Part shown: in pieces, positions 15,827 to 24,484 of the stretch | Position numbering within the stretch: the stretch's first letter is position 1 | How the letters are laid out: every line of letters starts with the position of its first letter | Source: Halanaerobiales bacterium | GTDB taxonomy: Bacteria > Bacillota_F > Halanaerobiia > Halanaerobiales > DTU029 | Reading direction: 5' to 3' | Length of the DNA stretch: 33,007 nucleotides | NCBI GenBank assembly: GCA_016278415.1 | Contig: JADQBV010000415.1 | Coordinates: 1-33,007 of the forward strand | Translations under genes and position numbers: made by a program | The notes under the pieces: model-generated | Seen by the model: the letters and a program-made list of their open reading frames with translations, nothing else | Database searches by the model: none | Told to the model about the DNA's origin: nothing

Positions 15827-16906
15827 TTATTTCACCAATGCCTTTTCCAGGTTCTCCAGGTTTTTTCGCATAATAGAAAAATAATCTTCATTATTTCTTA
15901 TCTCTTCTTTTGTAAGACCTATAAAAGGATCAAGATTCAGCACTTCCATATTTGCTTCATCAGCTAAAACCTGAACTGTTCTATTACTTACCTGTTTTTC
16001 TTTAAAAACATATTTTAAGTCATTTCTTTCAGCAACTTTTATAAGACTGGCTATATTACCTGGAGTAGATTCTCCATGAGAAGCAATCCCACTTATGGCA
16101 TATTGTTCAAAGTCGTATCTTCTGGCCAGATATGCAAAAGCCGCATGAGAGACAATAATAATCTCATTATCTTTTTTTGCCAATCTTTCTTTATACTCTC
16201 TATCCAGTTCATCTATCTTTATACTATATTCACTGTGGTTTTCATTATAAAAATCTCTGTTAGCAGGGTCAATTCTCACCAGTTCATCCTTAATAGTTTC
16301 AGCAATTTTTTTCATATTCATTGGGTCCAGCCAGACATGTGGATCATATGACTCGTGACTACCATGATTTTCTAGCTGCTGATGTTCAACTTCTTCTTCA
16401 TGTGTATGATCATCAATTTCTTCTTCATGAGTATGATCATCTATTTCTTCTACATGACTATGATTTTCGTTATCTGCCTGCTGATGGTCTCCTTCATGGT
16501 GTTCATCTTCATTTCCCAGTGATATTAAATTTAAATAGTTACTTAATTCAATGGCCTTAACATCAGATTCATTTAAGACCAACTCTGCCTTGGGTACCCA
16601 TGGTTCCATTGCCTCACCGATATAAAAGAAAACCTCTGCGTTTTCCAGTTGAGCAATTTTCTTTGGAGAAGGATCATAGCTGTGTACTTCTACTCCATTG
16701 GGAATAACCAGACCTATATCAATCTTTTCTCCGGCAATTTTTCTGGCAGTTTCATATATAGGATAAATACTGGTAAATACCTTAATACTATCAGTATCAC
16801 TATCATTGTCTGCTCTCTCTGCCGCCTGATCATTATTCATATATATGTATAAACCCATAAAAACAATACCAATTACGATAACTAGGCCTATCATAAATTT
16901 ATTCAT
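15827..16906 (-). CDS. znuA: Zinc-binding protein of the ABC importer
   Basis: A 359-residue cluster A-I metal-binding protein anchored by an N-terminal hydrophobic segment (residues about 4-24). I see no lipobox cysteine, so it is either secreted or held by an uncleaved anchor. Probable metal ligands are the histidines in VEVHSYDP, SYDPHVWLDP and VSHAAF, plus an Asp near NLDPFIG. Between the first two lies a long His/Glu/Asp-rich loop containing a tandem DDHTHEEEI repeat, the hallmark of zinc-type binding proteins. The frame could start at TTG 16915, but AGGAGG is nine bases from the ATG at 16906 and only one base from that TTG, so I use the ATG. It is the first gene of the operon znuA-znuC-znuB-zur. 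Confidence 0.92.
   Translation of the reverse strand: MNKFMIGLVIVIGIVFMGLYIYMNNDQAAERADNDSDTDSIKVFTSIYPIYETARKIAGEKIDIGLVIPNGVEVHSYDPSPKKIAQLENAEVFFYIGEAMEPWVPKAELVLNESDVKAIELSNYLNLISLGNEDEHHEGDHQQADNENHSHVEEIDDHTHEEEIDDHTHEEEVEHQQLENHGSHESYDPHVWLDPMNMKKIAETIKDELVRIDPANRDFYNENHSEYSIKIDELDREYKERLAKKDNEIIIVSHAAFAYLARRYDFEQYAISGIASHGESTPGNIASLIKVAERNDLKYVFKEKQVSNRTVQVLADEANMEVLNLDPFIGLTKEEIRNNEDYFSIMRKNLENLEKALVK
16398..16466 (-). repeat. 27-bp tandem repeat in the His-rich loop of znuA
   Basis: Two full 27-base units (16398-16424 and 16425-16451) differ at two positions, and a degenerate partial unit follows. They encode nine-residue repeats of the form DDHTHEEEI. The in-frame unit length means copy number could change by slippage without breaking the protein. 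Confidence 0.8.
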
Positions 16907-16945
16907 GAAATTCAACCTCCTTTTACTATTATATATCAGAGTTCT

Positions 16946-16960
16946 TGCAAGTCATTTGCA
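16946..16960. promoter_or_regulatory. Putative Zur operator, downstream copy
   Basis: TGCAAGT-C-ATTTGCA is a 7-1-7 inverted repeat with one mismatch. It lies at the predicted transcription start of the znu operon, a position suited to repression. The geometry matches the 7-1-7 boxes of Gram-positive Fur-family regulators, but the half-site differs from the B. subtilis Zur site (TCGTAAT). Assignment to Zur is inferred from the operon. Confidence 0.65.
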
Positions 16961-16966
16961 AGTATT

Positions 16967-16995
16967 ATTTTAATAAATTTTATACTAAAAGTCAA
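16967..16995 (-). promoter_or_regulatory. Promoter of the znu-zur operon
   Basis: On the minus strand TTGACT (16995-16990) and TAAAAT (16972-16967) are separated by 17 bases; each matches five of six consensus positions. The promoter lies exactly between the two 7-1-7 palindromes, which supports both calls. Confidence 0.65.
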
Positions 16996-17001
16996 GCTCT
17001 C

Positions 17002-17016
17002 TGCAAATGATTTGCA
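17002..17016. promoter_or_regulatory. Putative Zur operator, upstream copy
   Basis: TGCAAAT-G-ATTTGCA is a perfect 7-1-7 inverted repeat centred 56 bases from the downstream copy, just upstream of the -35 element. Two copies of a rare word flanking one promoter argue for a real operator pair. Confidence 0.7.
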
Positions 17017-17028
17017 TGTTTCATCATG

Positions 17029-17058
17029 AAAATACTGATGTTGAAACATCAGTATTTT
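17029..17058 (-). terminator. Terminator of ligA
   Basis: A perfect 12-bp stem (17029-17040 with 17047-17058) with a 6-base loop begins two bases after the ligA stop. The T-rich arm (TATTTT) provides the U tract on the minus strand. It insulates the znu promoter just beyond. Confidence 0.75.
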
Positions 17059-17060
17059 AT

Positions 17061-19208
17061 CTATCTATCTATCATATCTTCAAATTCATCTTCCTCTATA
17101 ATCTCTATATCCATATCTTTTGCTCTTTCCAGTTTACTACCGAGGTCTTCTCCAACAACAAGATAATCAGTATTACCACTTACATCAGAAGTTGCCTCAG
17201 CACCAAGATTTTCAACCATATCTTTAACTTCACTACGGGTGTAATTATCAAGTTTTCCTGTAAAGACAAACGTCTCTCCCTCAAGTGGCATATTCTTATC
17301 TCTTTTCAAAGGCTCAAGTTGTAATCCCGCTTTCTTCATTCTATCAATGGTTTCAAGATTATTTTCTTCTTCAAAGAAGGAATAAATACTTTCAGCTATT
17401 TTATCACCAATTTCATTAATTTCTATTAATTCAGTCTTTTCAAGGTTTATAATATCTTCAAGTGAGTTATATTTCTCAGCCAGTACACGGGACAGATGAT
17501 TACCTACATGACGAATACCTAATCCATATAAATATCTATCAAGCCTTAATTCCTTTGCTTCCTCAATAGAATTTATTAAGTTTTCACTGGATTTTTCTGC
17601 GAATCCTTCCAATTCAAGAAGGTCATCCTTCTCTATATAATATATGTCTGCCAGATTTTCTATTATTTTTTCATCAACTAATTGTTCTGCAATCTCCTCA
17701 CCCAGATGATCTATATCAGCCGCATCACGGGAAGCATAGTGGTCAACACTCCCTACCAGTTGTGCTTTACATGATAATCCATTGGGGCAGAAATAATAAG
17801 CCCCTTCTTTTACAACTTCAGTACCACATACAGGACATTCTTCTGGCATTGAAAATTTTTCGTTTTCTTTATTTTTGTCATCTCGTTCTGAATTTCCTTT
17901 GCCATCTTCAGCACGACCTATAACTTCAGGAATTACATCACCTGCCCTTTCTATCTTTACTTTATCTCCTGGATGAAGATTTTTCTTTCTTACTTCTGCT
18001 TCATTATGTAATGTTGCTCTACTTACAGTCACTCCATCTACATCTACTGGTTCCAGAAGGGCTACCGGTGTAAGCATCCCGGTTCTGCCAACCTGTACTA
18101 CTATATCCTCCAGAGTAGTCATATCTTTTTTTGGGGGAAACTTCCAGGCCATGGACCAGCGCGGACTGCGTTCACGGGTTCCCATTTCATCACGCAATTT
18201 TATATTATCAAGTTTAATTACAATACCATCTATTTCATAATTCAGTTCATCTCTTTTTTCTTTCATATTCTCTCTATAATCTTCAATTTCTTTATAGATA
18301 TCATCATTAGAATCGCCTGACACCCTTGCTGTATTTTCATTTACTTTCAAGCCCAGTCTTTCCAGGAATTCAAATACAGCTTTCTGGGAATCTGGTTCTT
18401 TATATTCTGTATTATCACCATCTATCTCCAATATATCATAGAAATAAATATCCAATGGTTTGTCAGCAACTTTACCTGAATCCAGCTGTCTTACTGTACC
18501 AGCTGCAGCATTACGTGGGTTAGCATAGGGATTCCTGTTTTCCTCAATACGTTTTTTATTAATTTCCTGAAAACCATCTTTCAACATCAGTAATTCCCCA
18601 CGCACTGATATATAATCTGGTATATCGACAGTTTCCCCTCTCAATTTGAGGGGAATAGTATGAACTGTTTTCAGATTTTCTGATATATCATCACCCTGAC
18701 GTCCGTCTCCTCTGGTAGCACCATATTTAAACTCACCATTTTCATACACTATTTCTACAGAGAGACCATCCAGTTTTGGCTCAAGATATAGATTGATTTG
18801 ATTATCACTATCTATTACTTTATTTTGTCCATATAGTTTGTCTTTTAACCTATCAATAAAATCTTTTATCTCATCATTTTCCAGAGCAGAATTCAAACTC
18901 AACATGGCCCCCTGATGTTCAACCCTTTCCAGTTCATCAACAGGCTCAGCTCCGACTCGTTTGGTAGGGGAATTCTCATCCTCAAATTCAGGAAACTCCT
19001 CTTCCAGAAATTCCAGTCTGTGAAATAATTTATCATAGGCAGCATCTGATATAACAGGGTCATTCATGACATAATATCTATAATCATGATAATCTATGGC
19101 ATCACGCAATTTTTTTATCTGTTCACAGACCTGATCTTTTTTTAAATTTTCAACATCTTCAAATTCTGTAGAAGGGTTATCCTTATATGGATTATTCCTG
19201 TCGGTCAT
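17061..19208 (-). CDS. ligA: NAD-dependent DNA ligase
   Basis: A 715-residue LigA, longer than the usual 670 or so because of acidic inserts. The N-terminal Ia domain with YHDYRYYV and DAAYDKL binds NAD. The adenylation motif is KLDG, with active lysine 145. An OB fold, a four-Cys zinc site (CPVC, CPNGLSC), HhH repeats and a C-terminal BRCT domain (about residues 640-710) follow. It seals nicks in replication, recombination and repair and is essential in most bacteria. The frame is open to GTG at 19217, but the ATG at 19208 lies better relative to the GAAGG SD, though the site is weak either way. An acidic, charged linker just before the zinc finger is unusual. polX lies upstream on the same strand. 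Confidence 0.95.
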   Translation of the reverse strand: MTDRNNPYKDNPSTEFEDVENLKKDQVCEQIKKLRDAIDYHDYRYYVMNDPVISDAAYDKLFHRLEFLEEEFPEFEDENSPTKRVGAEPVDELERVEHQGAMLSLNSALENDEIKDFIDRLKDKLYGQNKVIDSDNQINLYLEPKLDGLSVEIVYENGEFKYGATRGDGRQGDDISENLKTVHTIPLKLRGETVDIPDYISVRGELLMLKDGFQEINKKRIEENRNPYANPRNAAAGTVRQLDSGKVADKPLDIYFYDILEIDGDNTEYKEPDSQKAVFEFLERLGLKVNENTARVSGDSNDDIYKEIEDYRENMKEKRDELNYEIDGIVIKLDNIKLRDEMGTRERSPRWSMAWKFPPKKDMTTLEDIVVQVGRTGMLTPVALLEPVDVDGVTVSRATLHNEAEVRKKNLHPGDKVKIERAGDVIPEVIGRAEDGKGNSERDDKNKENEKFSMPEECPVCGTEVVKEGAYYFCPNGLSCKAQLVGSVDHYASRDAADIDHLGEEIAEQLVDEKIIENLADIYYIEKDDLLELEGFAEKSSENLINSIEEAKELRLDRYLYGLGIRHVGNHLSRVLAEKYNSLEDIINLEKTELIEINEIGDKIAESIYSFFEEENNLETIDRMKKAGLQLEPLKRDKNMPLEGETFVFTGKLDNYTRSEVKDMVENLGAEATSDVSGNTDYLVVGEDLGSKLERAKDMDIEIIEEDEFEDMIDR

Positions 19209-19392
19209 AGATATCACAACCTTCTTTTATTATTATGGTCTTTATTATAATTATAAGTTAGTTATATTCATTTTCATACCCTCAGTGTTTTTTTATTCCC
19301 ATCATCATATCACTGTTTTTCATATCAATATCAATCACTTAATCAAAAAAGACAATAGAACCATCTTCCGATAATTATAATAAATTCGTCTT

Positions 19393-21120
19393 CTACTTGT
19401 TGTTAATTAGAGATAGTAAGTCATCAAGTTCCATTGTATTAATAACATTATTAGCTTCACACCAACCCCTTCTGGCCTGGTAAACACCGTATTTCATATT
19501 ATCAAGACCACCTGTACTATGGGCATCAGTTGATATTACCAGTTTCACGCCCATATCAACAGCTTTTTTGATATATTTATCTGCAAGATCAAGTCTATCC
19601 GGTTGAGCATTTATTTCCAGTATACAGTTATTTTCCCTGGCTTCCTTCATCACCCTATCAAGGTCTATATCATAGGGCTGTCTACTTGCAATTATTCTTC
19701 CAGTGGGATGGGCGATAATATCACATAATGGATTTTCTATTGCACTAATCATCCTTTCTGTCTGTTCTTCCCTGGAAAGGTTGGTATTGTAATGTATAGA
19801 ACAAATTCTTATATCAAGTTCTGATAATATATCCTCAGGTAAGTCTAAACTACCATCTTTCAAAATATCAACTTCCATTCCTTTAAGAACTTCAATATCG
19901 TCATATTTTCTATTTATTTCTTCTATTTTATCAATCTGTTCTTTTACATCATCTTTATCAAGACCCTGAGCCATTGTTACTCGTTGAGAATGATCTGTAA
20001 AAGCAATATATTCATAGCCTTTATCTACTGCCTTTTCTACCATCTCTTCCATAGTATTACTACCATCAGTTGCATCAGTATGCATCTGCAGGTCTCCCCT
20101 AATATCTTTTATATTTATCAGGTCAGGAAATTCATCTTTCTCACCTATATCAAGCTCTCCCCGTTGTTCTCTTAATTCCGGCTCTATATATGGAAAACCC
20201 AGAGTTTTATAAATATCTTTTTCTTTCTCACCACCGATTCTTTCATCTCCATCAAATACACCATATTCATTTATTTTTAATCCCCGATCCTGACTAATCT
20301 TTCTTAATTTTACTGAGTGTTCCTTCGATCCAGTGAAATAATGTAAAGCAGAACCATAGCTTTCTTTTTCAACCAATCTTAAATCAACCTGTATCCCATC
20401 ATCTAAAATAACTGAGGATTTGGTTTCTCCACTTGATATTACCTTACTTACATCTTCATAATCATTGAAATAATCCATAATCTTCTGACTGTTTTTCCCA
20501 CAGACAAGTATATCCAGGTCTCCAACTGTTTCTTTTCGCCTTCTGTAACTACCGGCAACTTCTACCCTATCTATATCATCTAATCCATTCAAATAATCTT
20601 CCAGTGGACGTGCTATCTCTTCTGCCCGTGAAAAAAGCATCCTTCCCTGTTCTCCTTCTTCTTCACGGGATTTTATATCTTCAAGTATTTTGTTTTCAGT
20701 TTTTTCACCCAGTCCTGACAGCTCACTTATTCTATTTTCTTCTGCAGCTTTCTTTAAATCGGCTATAGTTTTGACATCAAGTTCATTATAGATTGTTTTA
20801 ACCCTTTCAGGTCCTAAACCGGCAATTTCCAACATTTCTGCTACTTCAGGAGATATTTCTTGCTTTAAATCCTCCAGTTCTGACATCTTACCGTCTTTTA
20901 CTACTTCTTTGATTTTGCTAGCCAGATCTTTTCCGATACCATCCATCTCTGTAAGATCTTCATCATTATTTACCATATCAACCAAATTATCTGATAAGTT
21001 GGAAACGGTCTGTGCAGCATTTCTATAGGCCCTTATTCTGAACTGATTGGCTCCTTTAATTGACAAGAGATCAGCCATCATTCTAAATTTATCGACAACT
21101 TCAGAATTATGTAAAGGCAT
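19393..21120 (-). CDS. polX: PolX family DNA polymerase with PHP domain
   Basis: 575 residues. N-terminal helix-hairpin-helix repeats (GIGKDLASKI, GLGPERVKTI, GLGEKTENKI) contact DNA. The nucleotidyltransferase core has GS at 190-191, catalytic Asp201 and Asp203 (GDLDILV) and a third Asp near 246. The C-terminal PHP domain carries its metal ligands in MHTDATDGSN, FTDHSQR, GMEVDI, HPTGR and STDAHS. Bacterial PolX fills short gaps in base-excision repair, and the PHP domain gives 3'-5' exonuclease and phosphatase activities. The longest frame starts at 21162; the ATG at 21120 has AGGAGA upstream and gives the conserved N-terminus. A promoter at 21188-21216 serves it. ligA follows 184 bases downstream. 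Confidence 0.93.
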   Translation of the reverse strand: MPLHNSEVVDKFRMMADLLSIKGANQFRIRAYRNAAQTVSNLSDNLVDMVNNDEDLTEMDGIGKDLASKIKEVVKDGKMSELEDLKQEISPEVAEMLEIAGLGPERVKTIYNELDVKTIADLKKAAEENRISELSGLGEKTENKILEDIKSREEEGEQGRMLFSRAEEIARPLEDYLNGLDDIDRVEVAGSYRRRKETVGDLDILVCGKNSQKIMDYFNDYEDVSKVISSGETKSSVILDDGIQVDLRLVEKESYGSALHYFTGSKEHSVKLRKISQDRGLKINEYGVFDGDERIGGEKEKDIYKTLGFPYIEPELREQRGELDIGEKDEFPDLINIKDIRGDLQMHTDATDGSNTMEEMVEKAVDKGYEYIAFTDHSQRVTMAQGLDKDDVKEQIDKIEEINRKYDDIEVLKGMEVDILKDGSLDLPEDILSELDIRICSIHYNTNLSREEQTERMISAIENPLCDIIAHPTGRIIASRQPYDIDLDRVMKEARENNCILEINAQPDRLDLADKYIKKAVDMGVKLVISTDAHSTGGLDNMKYGVYQARRGWCEANNVINTMELDDLLSLINNK

Positions 21121-21187
21121 TTTATCACTCTCCTGTTGGTTTATGTACATCCAGTTTATCATATATTATATAATAGTAACTATTATC

Positions 21188-21216
21188 ATTATAACAATAT
21201 AATCTATTATATTCAA
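21188..21216 (-). promoter_or_regulatory. Promoter of polX (possibly polX-ligA)
   Basis: On the minus strand TTGAAT (21216-21211), 17 bases, then TATAAT (21193-21188). It sits between the metG terminator and the polX start. I found no terminator between polX and ligA, so ligA may be co-transcribed. Confidence 0.65.
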
Positions 21217-21221
21217 ATTTC

Positions 21222-21272
21222 TTAAATAAAAAACACTGCAAGATGTATTTCTAAAATACAAATTGCAGTGTT
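21222..21272 (-). terminator. Rho-independent terminator of metG
   Basis: The outer 10-bp stem AACACTGCAA/TTGCAGTGTT (21232-21241 with 21263-21272) encloses a second stem GTATTT/AAATAC. On the minus strand it is followed by TTTTTTATTT. It ends the T-box-controlled metG transcript. Confidence 0.88.
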
Positions 21273-21288
21273 AATTAACTATATGTCT

Positions 21289-22920
21289 TTATGAGCTCAA
21301 TTTAATAAGTCTTTCTGTTTCCTCTTTGATTTTCTTTTTATTTATTCTTTCAAACAAAATTTCCACATTATCTACCAAAGTTCCCGATTCTACTTCGATG
21401 AACTTCCATTGATCAATATCTATATCTAAATAAGCTGCAATTTTCTCACTTGAAAAAGGCAAAAATGGAGCCAATATTTGAGATAAGTTTGCTATAATCT
21501 GTACACAATTATGAATAGTGTTTTCACACTTTTCAGGTTCATTTTTTCGAGTAAGCCAGGGTTTCTCTTCATCAAAATATTTATTTGCCTTTCTAATAAA
21601 TTTAAAAATACCTTCCAGGGCAGTCTTAAATTGCGCTCCCTCTATTTTATCAGCAGTATTGATATACAACTCATTGATTTCTTTCTTTATATCTAAATTG
21701 AACTTTCGTTCAGGTACTTTACCACTGAAATACTTTTCAACAAAAACCAGTGTTCTATTAATAAAATTACCGTAGGCACCTAATAATTCGCCATTATGAC
21801 TATAAATAAATTCCTGCCAGGAAAAGTCACTGTCGCGTTTTTCTGGTCCATTTATTGTTAAATAATAACGGATTGAATCAGGATTATATCTTTCTAATAT
21901 ATCATCAGCCCAGATTGCCCAGTTTTTACTGGTGGATAGTTTCCTTCCTTCGATAGTTAGATATTCACTTGACACAATATAATCCGGGAGATTTAAATCA
22001 CCCATAGCCAGTAGTAATGCTGGTAATATAAGTGTATGAAAAGGTATATTATCTTTTCCATGAATATAATATGATTTAATTGAATCCCGCCAAAAGTCAT
22101 TTGTTTTCCTATTGTTTTCATCAGACCATATTTTACTGGCTGTATAATAACCTAAAACCGCCTCTATCCAGACATATATTTTTTTGTCTTGATAGCCTTC
22201 AAGTGGAATATTAATTCCCCATGATAAATCTCTGCTAATAGCCCTATCCTGCAAACCCTCATTTAGATATCTCTGAGTCAGTTTCACAGCATTATCCCGC
22301 CAGTTTCCTTTTTTATTATTAAGAGTATCAGTTAACCTGTTATTAAAAGTAGATAATGAAAAAAAGAAATGCTCACTCTCCTTTTTCACTGGACTTTCGC
22401 CACACAACTTACATTTCTTATCTAACAGATCTACTGGTTCAATTAATGAAGAACAATTATCACATTGATCTCCCCTGGCCAATTCACCACAGTCAGGACA
22501 GATTCCTTCCACATATCTGTCGGGTAAAAATTGTTCGCAATCTGGACAATATATCTGCTCCAGCTCTTTTTTATAAATATATCCTTTATCAAATAAATCT
22601 TTAAATACCTGCTGAATTATCTGATGATGTATTTTATTATCTGTCTTTATATATTTGTTATAAGAAAATCCTAATTTTTCAAAGGAACTAACAAATTCAG
22701 TATGGTATTCACCTGCAATATCTGAAGCAGATCTATCTTCCTGCTGTGCCCTTAAAGCTATTGGTGTTCCATGACAGTCACTGCCTGAAACATACAAAAC
22801 ATCCTCACCTATTTGACGATAATACCTGGCCAATATATCCCCTGGTAATAAACTGGCAACATGCCCTAAATGTAAAGACCCATTGGCATAAGGCCAGGCT
22901 CCTCCTATAAATACAGTCAT
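21289..22920 (-). CDS. metG: Methionyl-tRNA synthetase, short form
   Basis: A 543-residue class I synthetase that charges tRNA-Met. HIGH appears as HLGH (17-20) and KMSKS as KLSTS (327-331). Four CxxC knuckles (Cys125/128, 141/144, 153/156, 170/173) give the double-zinc connective peptide of the E. coli-type MetRS. There is no C-terminal tRNA-binding EMAP-like domain, so the protein ends after the anticodon-binding helical bundle. A GGGAGG SD precedes the ATG. Expression is governed by the T-box leader upstream (23094-23463), which should raise transcription when uncharged cognate tRNA builds up. A second MetRS elsewhere in the genome cannot be excluded. Confidence 0.95.
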   Translation of the reverse strand: MTVFIGGAWPYANGSLHLGHVASLLPGDILARYYRQIGEDVLYVSGSDCHGTPIALRAQQEDRSASDIAGEYHTEFVSSFEKLGFSYNKYIKTDNKIHHQIIQQVFKDLFDKGYIYKKELEQIYCPDCEQFLPDRYVEGICPDCGELARGDQCDNCSSLIEPVDLLDKKCKLCGESPVKKESEHFFFSLSTFNNRLTDTLNNKKGNWRDNAVKLTQRYLNEGLQDRAISRDLSWGINIPLEGYQDKKIYVWIEAVLGYYTASKIWSDENNRKTNDFWRDSIKSYYIHGKDNIPFHTLILPALLLAMGDLNLPDYIVSSEYLTIEGRKLSTSKNWAIWADDILERYNPDSIRYYLTINGPEKRDSDFSWQEFIYSHNGELLGAYGNFINRTLVFVEKYFSGKVPERKFNLDIKKEINELYINTADKIEGAQFKTALEGIFKFIRKANKYFDEEKPWLTRKNEPEKCENTIHNCVQIIANLSQILAPFLPFSSEKIAAYLDIDIDQWKFIEVESGTLVDNVEILFERINKKKIKEETERLIKLSS

Positions 22921-23093
22921 ATATAAAACCTCCCTGATTTTCCCCTAAAAACGAATATTTTTATTATTAATACCTCTTATTTTTATTTGACAATCGACAA
23001 CTATGACTTAACAGACCATAATTTATTACTTAGTTGTAATATTCTTTTTTCACTTAAAATTAAGTTTTTTACTAATTCTCTTAACTATAAAAC

Positions 23094-23463
23094 CAAAAAA
23101 CTCCCACCCCCTAGTCATAAGACTAGAGGACGGGAGTATAATTCCGTGGTACCACCTCTGTTTATTAATACTTTACAGTATTAACCTCTTCAAGTACGAC
23201 ATATCTAAATTTAGATTTTTAAAGCTATAATATTTCTCTAAATTTGAATTGATATGTTTATACTCTAGCATTATTAACGGTCGCAGGGTGACCGGCATAC
23301 TCTAAATATCGGTTATAACTTGATAACCTTATTTCAAGTATACAGCTCAGGGACCATATTCAGCCAGCTTATCTTTACCCACTCTCAGCATACAGGGCTC
23401 TCTGTAAAAGAGTATACCAACTTACTCTTCCCTTCATTGCATTTATTGTTTAAATGTAATTTG
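23094..23463 (-). promoter_or_regulatory. T-box riboswitch (tRNA-sensing leader) of metG
   Basis: The minus strand carries the hallmarks of a T-box leader. An AGTAA motif and then a GAGAGC stem I element appear early, GCTGAGAG and CCCTGAGC follow, and the T-box core AGGTGGTACCACGG sits at 23157-23144. An intrinsic terminator follows (arms 23100-23116 and 23121-23137, then TTTTTT). The T-box can pair instead with the 5' terminator arm (CCGT and CCTCT) to form the antiterminator. The TGGT bulge would pair with an ACCA tRNA end, consistent with tRNA-Met. I could not place the specifier codon with certainty; an ATG occurs at 23357-23355 but may not lie in the specifier loop. The leader continues as untranslated RNA to the ATG at 22920. 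Confidence 0.9.
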
Positions 23464-23469
23464 TAATAT

Positions 23470-23498
23470 ATTATACAATATCTTATTTCATTAATCAA
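23470..23498 (-). promoter_or_regulatory. Promoter of the T-box/metG transcript
   Basis: On the minus strand TTGATT (23498-23493), 17 bases, then a perfect TATAAT (23475-23470). The predicted start near 23463 lies just upstream of the stem I elements of the T-box. Confidence 0.7.
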
Positions 23499-23517
23499 GT
23501 AAATTTTGCTACTGGTA

Positions 23518-24408
23518 TTAATAAAGCATATATTCCCCCTCAATTCTTACAATAGCGCTTCCTCCAAAGATGACTTGACTAACAGAATCATTATTATAGC
23601 TATTCAGTTTTACATAATTAGGATTTTCTTTATTCCCACTTTGTTCGATAGTTAAATTACTACCATTCCATAGGTCATGTTTTAATAAGTAATACCCAAA
23701 TGCAGAATTACCAGAACCTGTTGCAGGGTCTTCCAAATAGCCAAATTTAGGAGCAAAAACCCTTGTCCGAAAATCACTATCATTACTATAGGTTTCAGCT
23801 GTATATATTAATATTATATCAATATTACTTTTTAAACAAAATTCTTTTAAATTATTTTGATCTGGATATACACTTAAACAATCTTCCAGATTTATTAAAG
23901 GGACAATCAAGGTATTCAAACCAGCATTTATTAATTCAATTGCTTGTTCTTTATTTATTTGATCTTCACTTATCTCCAGTGAATTAGAGACAATTTTACT
24001 GGTTAATGTAGTATCTAGATATCTAGCTGCTGGGGCATAAATATAAACACTGTCAGTCCTTTCAATATCATTTTTTACAATTAATAAGTCATCCTTTACC
24101 TTAATCCTCAATTCATCCCTAAGTAATAATTCTTGCTTGTTTTTAATAAGATCATACATTATAGCAATAGTTCCATGTCCACAAAAATCAACTTCACACT
24201 CCGAAGAATAATATTTAAGCAAGTAATGTTCACCTTCGGGAAATAAGTAAATAACTTCATTTACATAACCCTTAAGCTGATAAGCGATTTGCTGCATTTC
24301 TTTTTCGTTTATATCCTGTGTTGTATCTAAATATATACAAGCTGCTGGATTGCCTGACGATTGACCTTTTGTAAAAGCATCAATTTTTTTGAAATTATAT
24401 TTTTTCAT
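23518..24408 (-). CDS. PhzF-family isomerase/epimerase-like protein
   Basis: A 296-residue protein of the PhzF (phenazine biosynthesis-like, diaminopimelate-epimerase fold) family. Landmarks are the N-terminal KIDAFTKGQSSGNPAA, a glutamate in VNEVIYLFP at the usual catalytic position, CGHGTIA in the first half and DPATGSGNSAFG in the second. PhzF isomerises dihydro-hydroxyanthranilate. Most homologues outside phenazine clusters have unknown substrates, and no phenazine genes are present here, so only the family is claimed. GGGGAG precedes the ATG. The nitroreductase gene ends 76 bases upstream on the same strand. Confidence 0.85.
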   Translation of the reverse strand: MKKYNFKKIDAFTKGQSSGNPAACIYLDTTQDINEKEMQQIAYQLKGYVNEVIYLFPEGEHYLLKYYSSECEVDFCGHGTIAIMYDLIKNKQELLLRDELRIKVKDDLLIVKNDIERTDSVYIYAPAARYLDTTLTSKIVSNSLEISEDQINKEQAIELINAGLNTLIVPLINLEDCLSVYPDQNNLKEFCLKSNIDIILIYTAETYSNDSDFRTRVFAPKFGYLEDPATGSGNSAFGYYLLKHDLWNGSNLTIEQSGNKENPNYVKLNSYNNDSVSQVIFGGSAIVRIEGEYMLY

Positions 24409-24484
24409 ACTAAATCTCCCCTAATGCTAATTTAACCTTTAAACCATACATTTAAGTGTTTTAGCCACTAACAATTACAATCTT

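Noticed and set aside
16321..16560. Plus-strand frame with repeated VYDHQFLLHEYDH-like units
   Set aside because: The repetitive look comes from the 27-bp repeat of znuA read on the wrong strand.
19218..19392. Terminator between polX and ligA
   Set aside because: Only scattered complementary words (CAGTG/CACTG) far apart; no GC stem followed by a T tract.
22987..23184. 65-codon plus-strand frame across the T-box terminator
   Set aside because: It overlaps the T-box and terminator structure on the other strand and lacks a convincing start.
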